Source of the DNA: Hypericum androsaemum
Lineage: Eukaryota; Streptophyta; Magnoliopsida; Malpighiales; Hypericaceae
DNA: 64,000 nt
Direction: 5' to 3'
NCBI GenBank assembly: GCA_963995505.1
Contig: OZ023180.1
Coordinates: 9,867,301 to 9,931,300, forward strand
Shown: one piece after another, positions 32,701-44,902 of the stretch
Numbering within the stretch: position 1 is the stretch's first letter
Layout: each line of letters starts with the position of its first letter
The notes under the pieces: model-generated
The model's input: the letters and a program-made list of their open reading frames with translations, nothing else
What the model was told of the DNA's origin: nothing
The model's database searches: none
Translations under genes and position numbers: made by a program

Positions 32701-35700
32701 TTCCTTATCTTGCCTTTTCTTATCTTTGCTTGCCTTTTCAAACCTTTTCTTGCATTTTCATGCCTTTTGTTGCCTTTTCTTTCCTTTTCTTGCATTTTCA
32801 TGCCTTTTCTTGCCTTTTCTTTCCTTATCTTGCCTATTCTTGCCTTTTCCTTGCCTTTTCTATCCTTTTCTTGCCTTTTCTTGCCTTTGCCTTGCCCTTT
32901 ATTTCCTTTTCTTGCCTTTCCTTTACTTGCCTTTCCTTTACTTACCTTATCTTGCCTTATCTTGCCTTATCTTGCCTTTTCTTACCTTATCTTTCCTTTT
33001 CTTTCCTTTTCTTGCCTTACCTTGCCTTATCTTGCATTTCCTTGCATTTTCTTGCCTTATGTTGCCTTTTCTTGCCTTTTACTTGCCTTTTCTTACCTTT
33101 TCTTCACTTTTCCTTGCCTTTTCTTTCCTTTTCTAGCCTTTTCTTGCCTTTTCTTGGCTTTCCTGCCTTTTTCTTGCTTTATCTTGCCTTTTCTTGCCTT
33201 TTCATGCCTTTTACATGCCTTTTCTTTTCTTATCTTGCCTTTTCCTTTCATTTTCATTCCTTTTCTTGCCTTATCTTGCCTTTTCCTTGCCTTTTCTTGC
33301 CTTATCATTCCTTTTCTTGCCATTTCCATGCCTTCTCTTCCCTTTTCTTTCCTTTTCTTGCCTTTTCTTGTCGTTTCTTGACTTCTCTTGCCTTTTATTA
33401 ACTTTTCATACCTTTTCTTATCGTATCTTGCCTTTCCAATCCTTATCTTGCCTTTTCTTACCTTATATTGCCTTTTCTTGCCTTTTCAAAGCTTTTCTTG
33501 TATTTTCTTTCCTTTTCTTGCCCATTCATGCCTTTTCCTTGCCTTATCTTACCTTTTCTTTCCTTATCTTACCTTTTCTTAGCTTTTCCTTGCCTTTTCT
33601 TTCCTTTCCTTGCCTTATCTTGCCTTATCTTGCCTTTTCCTTGCCCTTTCTTTCCTTTTCATGCATTTTCATGCCTTTTCTAGCTTTTTCATACCTTTTC
33701 TTGCCTTTTCATGCCTTTTCCTTGCCTTTTCTTGCATTATGTTACCTTTTCTTGCCTTTTCCTTGCCTTTTTTTTATCTTATCTTGCCCTTTTCTTGCAT
33801 TTTCTTGCCTTTTCATTCCTTTTCCTTGCCTTTTTTACCTTATCTTGCCTTTTTCCTACATTTTCTTGCCTTTTCATGCCTTTTCATGCCTTTTCTTGCC
33901 TTTTCTTTCCTTTTCTTTCCCTTTCATTCCTTTTCTTGCCTTTTCTTGCCTTTTCTTGCCTTTTCGTGCCTTTTCCTTGCCTTTTTGTGCCTTATCTTGC
34001 CTTATCTTACCTTTTGTTTCCTTTTTTTGCCTTTTCTTTCCTTCTCTTGCCTTTTATTTCCTTTTCTTGCCTTATCTTTCGTTTTCTTTCTTTTTCATGC
34101 CTTTACTTGCCTTTTCTTGCCTTTTCTTTCCTTTACTATCCTTTTCTTGCCTTTTCTTTCCTTTTCTTGCCTTTTCATGCCTTATCTAGCCTTTTCTTAC
34201 TTTTTCTTGCCTTTTCTCGCCTTTTCATCCCTTTTCTTGACTTTTCATGCCTTTTCCTTGCCTTTTTTTCCCTTATATTGCCTATTCTTGCCTTTTCCTT
34301 GCCTTTTCTTACCTTTTCTTGCCTTTTCCTTGAATTTTCTTTCCCTTTCTTCCCTTGTCTTTCCTTTTCTTCCATTTTCTTGCCTTTTCATCACTTTTCC
34401 TTGCCTTTTCTTGCCTTATCTTCCATTTTCTTGCCTTTTCTTACCCTTTCTTGCTTTTCATGCCTTTTCCATTCTTTTTCTTTCCTTATCTTTCCTTTTC
34501 TTGCCTTTTCCTTGCCTTTTCTTTCCTTTTCTTGCCGTATCTTTCCTTTTCTTGCCTCATCTTTTATTTTGTTTTCTTTTCTTGCATTTCCTTCCCTTAT
34601 CTTGCCTTATCATGCCTTTTCTTGCCTTATCTTTCCTTTTCTTTTCTTTTTCTTTCCTTTTCTTTCCTTTTCTTGCCTTATCTTGCCTTTTCTGTACCCT
34701 TTGTTTCCTTTTCTTGTCTGTCCTTCCCTTTTCTTGCCTTTTCTTACATTTTCTTGCCTTTTCTTGCCTTTTCTTGCCTTTTCCTTGCCTATTCATTCCT
34801 TGCCTTATCTTGCCTTTTCCTTGCCTTTTCTTTCCTTTTCTTCCCTTATCATTCCTTTTCTTTCCAATTCTTGCCATTTCCATGCCTTTTCTGGCCTTTT
34901 CTTTCCTTTTCTTGCCTTTTCTTGTTATTTCTTGACTTCTCTTGCCTTTTATTGACTTTTCATGCATTTTCTTGCCATATCTTGCCTTTCCATTCCTTAT
35001 CTTACCTTTTCTTACCTTATCTTGCCTTTCCTTGCCTTTTCATAGCTTTTCTTGCATTTTCTTTCCTTTTCTTGCATTTTCTTACCTTATCTTGCCTTAT
35101 CTTGCATTATCTTTCCTTTTCCTTGCCTTTTCTTTCCTTTTCTTACCTTTTCTTGCCTTATCTTGCCTTTTCTTTCCTTTTCTTGCCTTATCTAGCCTAA
35201 TCTTGCCTTTTCCTTTCCCTTTCTTTCCTTTTCTTGCTTTTTCATACCTTTTCTTATCTTTTCATGCCTTTTCCTTTCCTTTTCTTGCCTTATATTACCT
35301 TTTCTTGCCTTTTCCTTGCCTTTTTTTTTACCTTATCTTACCTTTTTCTTGCATTTTCTTGCCTTTTCATGCCTTTTCCATACCTTTTCTTGCATTTTCT
35401 TTCCTTTTCTTGCCTATTCCTTGCCTTTTCTTGCCTTTTCTTACCTTTTCGTTGCCTTTTTCTATCTGATCTTGCCTTTCTTGCCTGATCTTGCCTTATC
35501 TTTTCTTTTCTTGCCTTATCTCGCCTTTTCTTTCCTTTTCTTGCCTATTCCTTGCCTTTTCTTGCCTTTTCATGCCTTTTCCATGCCTTTGCATGCCTTT
35601 CCTTTCCCTTTCATGCCTTTTCTTCCTTTTCCAGCCTTATCTTTCCTTTTCTTGCCTTTGCTTGCCTTTTCTTACCTTATCTTGCCTTTTCTTTCCTTTT

Positions 35701-38700
35701 CTTGACTTATCTTTCTTTTCTTGCCTTTTCTTACCTTATCTTGCCTTTTTCATGCCATATCTTACCCTTTCATTCCTTATCTTGCCTTTCTTACCTTATC
35801 TTGCCTTTTCATGCTTTTTCTTGTCTTTTTCATGCCTTTTCTTGCCTTTTCTTGCCTTACCTTTCCTTTTCTTGCCTTTTCTTGCCATACTTTCCTTTTC
35901 TTGACATATCTTGCCTTTCCATTCCTTATCTTGCCTTTTCTTATCTTATCTTGCCTTTTCTTGTCTTTTCATACCTTTTCTTGCCTTTTCTTTCCTTTTT
36001 TTACATTTTCATGCCTTTTCTTGCCTTTTCTTTCCTTATCTTGCCTATTCTTGCCTTTTCCTTGCCTCTTCTATCCTTTTCTTGCCTAATCTTGCATTTT
36101 CTTGCCTTTGCCTTGCCCTTTCTTTCCTTTTCTTGCCTTTCCTTCCCTTTTCTTGCCTTATCTTGCCTTATCTTGCCTTTTCTTACCTTATCTTTCCTTT
36201 TCTTTCCTTTTCTTGCCTTACCTTCCCTTATCTTGCATTTTCTTGCCTTTTCCTTGCCCTTTCTTTCATTTTTTGCCTTTTCTTGCCTTATATGTCCTTT
36301 TCATGCCTTTTTCATGCCTTTTCTTAACTTTTCCTTACCCTTTCTTTCATTTTCTTGCTTTTTCTTGCCTTTTATTTCCGTTTCATGCCTTATCTTGCTT
36401 TTTTTTGCCTTTTCCTTGCCTTTTCTTGCCTTATCTTGCCCTATTTTGCCTTATCTTTCCTTTTCTTGCCTTTTCTTTCCTTTTCTTGCCTTATCTTTCC
36501 TTTTCCTAGCCTTTTCTTGCCTTTTTTGGCTTATCTTTTCTTTTTTCATCTTTTCTTGCCTTTTCTTTTCCTTATCTTCCGTTATCTTTCCTTTTCTTTC
36601 CTTTTCGTGCATTTTCTTGCCTTATCTTGCCTTCTCTAACATTTTCTTGCCTTTTCTTGTCTTTTCTTTCCTAATCTCACCTTTTCTTGCCTTATCTTAC
36701 CTTTTCTTGCCTGTTCAGGCCTTTTCATGCATTTTCTTTCCTTTTATTTCATTTTCTTGCCTTTTATTTCCTTTTCCTTGCCTTGTCTTGCCTTATCTTT
36801 CCTTTTCTTTCCCTTTCTTTCCTTTTCTTGCCTTTTCCTGCCTTATCTTGCCTTATCTTTCCTTTTCTTGCCTTTTCTTCCCTTTTCTTGCCTTTTCTCC
36901 CCTTTTTCTACCTTTTTCTTGCCTTTTCTTGCCTTATGTTGCCTTTTATTGCCTTTTACTTGCCTTTTCTTACCTTTTCTTCCCTTTTCCCTGCCGTTTC
37001 TAGCCTTTTCTCGCCTTTTCTTGGCTTTCCTGCCTTTTTCTTGCCTTATCTTGCCTTTTCTTGCATTTTCCTTTCCTTTTCATTTCTTTTCTTGCCTTAT
37101 CTTGCCTTTTCCTTGCCTTTTCTTGCCTTATCATTCCTTTTCTTGTCTTTTCTTGCCATTTATATGCCTTTTCTTGCCTTTTCTTGCCTTTTCTTGTCGT
37201 TTCTTGACTGCTCTTGCCTTTTATTGACTTTTCATGCCTTTTCTTATCATATCTTGCCTTTCCATTCCTTATCTTGCCTTTTCTTACCTTATATTGCCTT
37301 TTCTTGCCTTTTTATAGCTTTTCTTGTGTTTTCTTTCCTTTTCTTGCCTATTCATGCCTTTTCCTTGCCTTATCTTGGCTTTTCTTTCCTTATCTTACCT
37401 TTTCTTAGCTTTTCCTTGCCTTTTCTTTCCTTTTCTTGCCTTATCTTGCCTCATCTTTCATTTTCTTTTCTTTTCTTGCATTTTCTTACCTTATCTTGCC
37501 TTATCTTGCATTATCTTTCCTTTTCCTTTTGCTTGCCTTTTCTTTCCTTTTCTTACCTTTTCTTACCTTATCTTGCCTTTTCTTGCCTTTTCCTTGCCCT
37601 TTCTTTCCTTTCCTTGCCTTTCCTTCCCTTTTCTTGCTTTCTATTGCCTGATCTTGCCTTTTCTTGCCTTATCTTCCCTTTTCTTTCCTTTCCTTGCCTT
37701 ATCTTGCCTTTTCCTTGCCCTTTCTTTCCTTTTCTGGCATTTTTATGCCTTTTCTAGCTTTTTCATACATTTTCTTGCCTTTTAATGCCTTTTCTTGCCT
37801 TATGTTTCCTTTCCTTGCCTTATCCTTGCCTTTTTTTAACCTTATCTTGCCTTTTTTTTGCATTTTCTTGCCTTTTTATGCCTTTTCCTTGCCTTTTTAT
37901 ACCTTATCTTGCCTTTTTCTTGCATTTTCTTGCCTTTTCATGCCTTTTCCATACCTTATCTTGCCTTATCTTTTATTTTCTTTCCCTTTCATTCCTTTTC
38001 TTGCCTTTTCATGCCTTTTCTTGCCTTTTCTTTCCTTTTCTTGCCTTTTCTTGACTTTTCATTCCTTTTCTTGCCTTTTCGTGCCTTTTCCTTGCCTTTT
38101 TGTGCCTTATCTTTCATTATCTTACCTTTTTTTTCCTTTTTTTTGCTTTTCTTGCCTTTTATTTCCTTTTCTTGCCTTATCTTTCCTTTTCTTTCCTTTT
38201 CTTGCCTTTACTTGCCTTTTCTTGCCTTTTCTTTCCTTATCTTTCCTTATCTTTTCTTTTCTTTCCTTTTCTTGCCTTTTCTTGCCTTATCTTGCCTTTT
38301 CTTGCCTTTTCTCATCTTTTAATCCCTTTTCTTGACTTTTCATGACTTTTCCTTGCCTTTTCTTGCCTTATCTTCCATTTTCTTGCCTTTTCTTACCTTT
38401 TCTTGCTTTTAATGCCTTTTCCATTCTTTTTCTTTCCTTATCTTCCTTTTTCTTGCCTTTTCCATGCCTTTTCCTTGCCTTTTCTTTCCTTTTCATGCCT
38501 TTTCCATGCCATTTCTTCCATTTTCTTTCCTTTCCTTGCCTTCTCTTGCCTTTTCTTTACTTTTCGTGCCTTTTCTTGACTCTTCATACCTTTTCTTGCC
38601 ATATCTTGCCTTTCCATTCCTTATCTTGCCTATTCTTACCTTATTTTTCCTTTTCTTGCATTTTCATACCTTTTCTTGCATTTTCTTTCCTATTCTTGCC

Positions 38701-41449
38701 TTTTCATTGCCTTTTCTTGCCTTTTGTTTCCTTATCTTTCCATTTCTTGCCTTTTCCTTGCCTTTTCTTTCCTTTTCTTGCCTTATCTTTCCTTTTCTTG
38801 CCTCATCTTTCATTTTCTTTTCTTTTCTTGCCTTTTCTTCCCTTATCTTGCCTTATCTTGCCTTTTCTTGCCTTATCTTTCCTTTTCTTTCCTTTTCTTT
38901 CCTTTTCCTTGCCTTTTCTTTCCTTTTCTTGCCTTATCTTGCCTTATCTTGTCTTTTCCTTACCCTTTGTTTCCTTTTCTTGTCTGTCCTTCCCTTTTCT
39001 TGCCTTATCTTGCCCTATCTTGCCTTTTCTTGCCTTATCTTGCCTTTTCTTGCCCTTTCTTTGCTTTTCTTGCCCTTTCTTTTCTTTTCTTGCCTTTTCT
39101 TACCTTTTCTTGCCTTTTTCTTGCCTTTTCTTGCATTTTCTTGCCTTTTCATGCTTTTTACATGCCTTTTCTTTCCTTTTCTTGCCTTTTCCTTGCCTTT
39201 TCATTCCTTGCCTTATCTTGCCTTTTCCTTGCCTTTTCTTTCCTTTTCTTGCCTTATTATTCCTTTTCTTGCCTTTTCTTGCCATTTCCATGCCTTTCCT
39301 GGCCTTTTCTTTCCTTTTCTTGCCGTTTCTTGACTTCTCTTGCCTTTTATTGACTTTCCATGCCTTTTCTTGCCATATCTTGCCTTTCCATTCCTTATCT
39401 TGCCTTTTCTTACCTTATATTGCCTTTTCTTTCCTTTTCATAGCTTTTCTTGCATTTCCTTTCCTTTTATTGCCTATTCATGCCTTTTCCTTGCCTTATC
39501 TTGCCTTTTCTTTCCTTATCTTACCTTTTCTTACCTTTTCCTTGCTTTTTCTTTCCTTCTCTTGCCTTATCTTTCCTCATCTTTCATTTTCTTTTCTTTT
39601 CTTGCATTTTCTTACCTTATCTTGCCTTATCTTGCATTATCTTTCCTTTTCCTTGCCTTTTCTTTCCTTTTCTTACCTTTTCTTACTTTATCTTTCCTTT
39701 TCTTACCTTATCTTGCCTTATCATGCCTTTTTCTTTCCCTTTCTTTCCTTTTCTTGCTTTTTCATACCTTTTCTTGTCTTTTCATGCCTTTTCCTTGCCT
39801 TTTCTTACCTTATGTTACCTTTTCTTGCCTTTTCCTTGCCTTTTTTTACCTTATCTTGCCTTTTTCTTGCATTTTCTTTCCTTTTCGTGCCTTTCCATAC
39901 CTTTTCTTGCCTTTTCTTTCCTTTTCTTGCCTATTCCTTGCCTTTTCTTGCCTTTTCTTGCCTTTTTGTTGCCTTTTTCTATCTGATCTTGCCTTTCTTG
40001 CCTTATATTGCCTTATCTTTTCTTTTCTTGCCTTATCTCACATTTTCTTGAGTTTTCCTGCCTTTTCTAACCTTTTTGTGCCTTTCCTTTCCTTTTCCTT
40101 GCCTTTCCTTTTCCATGCCTTTTCTTGCCTTATCTTGCCATATCTTTCCTTTTCTTTCCTTTTCTTGCCTTTTCTTGCCTTATCTTTTCTTTTCTTTCCT
40201 TTTCTTGCATTTTCTTGCCTTTTGTTCCATTTCTTGCCTTTTCTCGCCTTTTCTTCACTTTTCTTACCTTTTCATGCCTTTTCGTTGCCTTTTCTTGGCT
40301 TATGTTGCCTTTTCTTGCCTTTTCCTTGCCTTTTCTTACCTTTTCTTGCCTTTTCCTTGCCTTTTCTTTCCTTTCCTTTTCTTGCCTTTGCTCGCCTTCT
40401 CTTGCCTTTTCTTGCCTTTTCCATGCATTTTCTTACCTTTTCTTGCCTTTTTCTTGCCTTATTTTGCCTTTTCTTGCCTTTTCATGTCTTTTCCATGCCT
40501 TTTTTTTTCTTATCTTGCCTTTTCCTTGCCTTTTCATTCCTTTTCTTGCCTTATCTTGCCTTTTCTTGCCTTTTCCTTGCCTTTTCTTTCCTTTTCTGGC
40601 CTTTTCTTTTCTTTTCTTGACTTTTCTTTCCTTTTCTTGCCTTTTCTTGACTTCTCTAGCCTTTTCTTGACTTTTCATGCCTTTTCTTGCCATATCTTGC
40701 CTTTCCATTCCTTATCTTGCCTTTTCTTACCTTATATTGCCTTTTCTTGCCTTTTTATACCTTTTCTTGCCTTTTCTTTCTTTTCTTGCCAATTAATGCC
40801 TTTTCTTTGCCTTTTCTTGCCTTTTCTTTCCTTATCTTGCTTTTTCTTACCTTTTCCTTGCCTTTTCTTTCCTTTTCTTGCCTTATCTCGCCTTTTCTTG
40901 CCTCATCTTTCATTTTCTTTTCTTTTCTTGCATTTCCTTACCTTATCTTGCCTTTCCTTGCCTTTTCTTTCCTTTTCTTGCCTTTTCTTGCCTTTTCTTT
41001 CCTTTTCTTGCCTATTCTCGCCTTTTCTTCCCTTTTCTTGCCATTTCATTCCTTTTCCTTGCCTTTTCTTGCCTTATGTTACCTTTTCTCGCATGTTCTT
41101 ACCTTTTCTTGCATTTTCCTTGCCTTTTCTTTCCTTTTCTTATCTTTTCTCGCCTTTTCTTCCCTTTTCTTGCATTTTCATGCCTTTTTCTAGCCTTTTC
41201 TTGCTTTATTTTACCTTTTCTTGCCTTTTCCTTGCATTTTCTTACCTTTTCTTGCCTTTTCATGCCTTTTCCATGCCTTTTCTTTTCTTATCTTGCCTTT
41301 TCTTGCCTTTTCCTTGCCTTTTTATTCCTTTTCTTGCCTTATCTTGCCTTTTCCTTTCCTTTTGTTTCCTTTTCTTGCTTTTTCTTTCCTTTTCTTGCCT
41401 TTTCTTGCCTTTTCTTTCCTTTTCTTGCCTTTTCTTGCCTTTTCCATGC

Positions 41450-44400
41450 CTTTTCTTGCCTATTCTTTCCTTTTCTTGCCTTTTCATGCCTTTTCTTACC
41501 ATATCTTGCCTTTCCATTCCTTATCTTGCCTTTTCTTACCTTATATTGCATGTTCTTGCCTTTTCATACCTTTTCCATGCCTTTTCTTTCCTTTTCTTAC
41601 CTTTTCTTGGCTATTTCTTGCCTTATCTAGCATTTTCTTTCCTTTTCTTCCCTTTTAATTCCTTTTCCTTGCCTTATCTTGCGTTTTCCTTGTCTTTTCT
41701 TACCTTTTCCTTGCCTTTTCCATGCCTTTTTTTTCCTTATCTTGCCTTTTCTTCGCTTTTGCTTGCCTTTTGTTCCCTTTGCATGCCTTTTCAAGTTTTT
41801 GCTTGCCTTTTCTTGCCTTTTCTTTCCTTTTCTTTCCTTTTCCTGCCTTTTGCTTGCCCTTTCTTACCTTATCTAGCCTTTTTCTTGAATTTTCTTGACT
41901 TTTCATGCCTTTTTCATGCCTTTTCTTGCCTTTTCTTTCCTTTTCTTGCATTTTCTTGCCTATTCCTTGCCTTTTCTTGCATTTTCCTTGCCTTTTTCTG
42001 CATGATCTTGTCTTTCTTGCCTTATCTTTCCTTTTCTTTCCCTTTCATTCCTTTTCTTGACTTTTCATGCCTTTTCTTGCCTTTTCTTACCTTTTCTTGC
42101 CTTTTCTTTCCTTTTCTTTCCTTTTCTAGCCTTTTCGTGCCTTTTCCTTGCCTTTTTGTGCCTTATCTTGCCTTATCTTGCCTTATCTTACCTTTTGTTG
42201 CCTTTTTTTTCCTTTTCTTACCTTTTCTTACCTTTTCTTTTCTTTTCCTTCCCTTTTCTTACCTTTTCTTACCTTATCTTGCCTTATCTTTCCTTTTCTT
42301 TCCTTTTCTTACCTTTTCTTGCTTTATTTTGCCTTTTCTTGCCTTTTCTTGCCTTTTCTTTCCTTTTCCTTTCTTTTCTTTCCTTTTCTTGCCTTTTCTT
42401 GCCTTATCTTGCCTTTTCTTACCTTTTCTTGCCTTTTCTCGCCTTTTCATCCCTTTTCTCTTTTTCATGCCTTTTCTTGCCTTATGTATCCTATTCTTGC
42501 CTTTTCCTTGCCTTTTCTTACCTTTTCTTGCCTTTTCCTTGCCTTTTCTTTCCCTTTCTTCCCTTTTCTTGCCTTTTCATGCCTTTTCCTTGCCTTTTCT
42601 TGACTTATCTTCCATTTTCTTGCCTTTTTCTTGCCTTTTATTACCTTTTCTTACCTTTTCATGCCTTTTCAATTCTTTTTCTTTCCTTAACTTTCCTTTT
42701 CTTGCCTTTTCCATGCCTTTTCCTTGCCTTTTCTTTCCTTTTTTTGCATTTTCCTTGCCTTTTCATTCCTTGCCTTATCTTGCCTTTTCCTTGCCTTTTC
42801 TTTCCTTTTCTTGCCTTTTCTTACCTTATTATTCCTTTTCTTGCCTTTTCTTGCCATTTCCATGCCTTTCCTGGCCTTTTCTTTCCTTTTCTTGCCGTTT
42901 CTTGACTTCTCTTGCCTTTTATTGACTTTCCATGCCTTTTCTTATAATTTCTTTTCTTTCCTTTTCTTGCCTTTTCTTGCATTATCTTGCCTTTTCTTAC
43001 CTTTTCTTGACTTTTATCGCCTTTTCATCCCTTTTCTTGACTTTTCATGCCTTTTCATTGCCTTTTTTTGCCTTATGTTGCTTATTCTTGCCTTTTCCTT
43101 GCCTTTTCTTAACTTTTCCTTGCATTTTCTTTCCCTTTCTTCCCTTGTCTTTTCTTTTCTTCCATTTTCTTGTCTTTTCATGACTTTTCCTTGCCTTTTC
43201 TTGCCTTATCTTCCATTTTCTTGCCTTTTCTTACCTTTTCTTGCTTTTCCATTCTTTTTCTTTCCTTATCTTTCCTTTTCTTGCCTTTTCCATGCCTTTT
43301 CCTTGCCTTTTCTTTCCTTTTCTTCCTTTTTCTTGCCTTTTCTTTCCTTTTCTTCCCTTTTCATGCCTTTTCTTGTATTATCTTTCCTTTTCTTTCCTTT
43401 TCATGCCTTTTCCATGCCTTTTCTTGCATTTTCTTTCCTTCCATGCCTTTTCTTGCCTATTCTTTCCTTTTCTTGCCTTTTCATGCCTTTTCTTACCATA
43501 TCTTGCCTTTCCATTCCTTATCTTTCCTTTTCTTACCTTATATTGCATGTTCTTGCCTTTTCATACCTTTTCCATGCCTTTTCTTTCCTTTTCTTGCCTT
43601 TTCTTGGCTATTTCTTGCCTTATCTAGCATTTTCTTTCCTTTTCTTGCCTTTTAATTCCTTTTCCTTGCCTTATCTTGCCTTATCTTGCCTTTTCCTTGT
43701 CTTTTCTTACCTTTTCCTTGCCTTTTCCATGCCTTTTCTTTCCTTATCTTGCCCTTTCTTCCCTTTTCCTTGCCTTTTCTTCCCTTTGCATGCCTTTTCA
43801 AGTTTTTGCTTGCCTTTTCTTGCCTTTTCTTTCCTTTTCTTTCCTTTTCTTGCCTTTTCCTTGCCCTTTCTTACCTTATCTAGCCTTTTTCTTTAATTTT
43901 CTTGACTTTTCATGCCTTTTTCTTGCCTTTTCTTGCCTTTTCTTTCCTTTTCTTGCATTTTCTTGCCTATTCCTTGCCTTTTCTTGCATTTTCCTTGCCT
44001 TTTTCTGCATGATCTTGTCTTTCTTGCCTTATCTTTCCTTTTCTTTCCCTTTCATTCCTTTTCTTGACTTTTCATGCCTTTTCTTGCCTTTTCTTACCTT
44101 TTCTTGCCTTTTCTTTCCTTTTCTTGCCTTTTCGTGCCTTTTCCTTGCCTTTTTGTGCCTTATCTTGCCTTATCTTACCTTTTGTTGCCTTTTTTTTCCT
44201 TTTCTTACCTTTTCTTACCTTTTCTTTTCTTTTCCTTCCCTTTTCTTACCTTTTCTTACCTTATCTTTCCTTTTCTTTCCTTTTCTTACCTTTTCTTGCT
44301 TTATTTTACCTTTTCTTGCCTTTTCTTGCCTTTTCTTTCCTTTTCTTTTCTTTTCTTTCCTTTTCTTGCCTTTTCTTGCCTTATCTTGCCTTTTCTTACC

Positions 44401-44902
44401 TTTTCTTGCCTTTTCTCGCCTTTTCATCCCTTTTCTCTTTTTCATGCCTTTTCTTGCCTTATGTATCCTATTCTTGCCTTTTCCTTGCCTTTTCTTACCT
44501 TTTCTTGCCTTTTCCTTGCCTTTTCTTTCCCTTTCTTCCCTTTTCTTTCCTTTTCATGCCTTTTCCTTGCCTTTTCTTTACTTATCTTCCATTTTCTTGC
44601 CTTTTTCTTGCCTTTTATTACCTTTTCTTACCTTTTCATGCCTTTTTCATTCTTTTTCTTTCCTTAACTTTCCTTTTCTTGCCTTTTCCATGCCTTTTCC
44701 TTGCCTTTTCTTTCCTTTTTTTGCATTTTCCTTACCTTTTCATTCCTTGCCTTATCTTGCCTTTTCCTTGCCTTTTCTTTCCTTTTCTTGCCTTTTCTTG
44801 CCTTATTATTCCTTTTCTTGCCTTTTCTTACCATTTCCATGCCTTTCCTGGCCTTTTCTTTCCTTTTCTTGCCGTTTCTTGACTTCTCTTGCCTTTTATT
44901 GA
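41450..44902. repeat. About 2.0-kb higher-order tandem duplication in the satellite
   Basis: The variant order from about 41450 to 42925 recurs at about 43450-44902. Shared rare strings include tgcatgatcttgtctttctt (about 42000 and 44007), ttttcaagtttttgcttgcc (about 41790 and 43797) and ttcatcccttttctcttttt (about 42447 and 44425). Offsets drift between about 1977 and 2007 bp through small indels. A block near 42960-43440 is not in the second copy but reappears at about 45885-46350. Confidence 0.75.
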
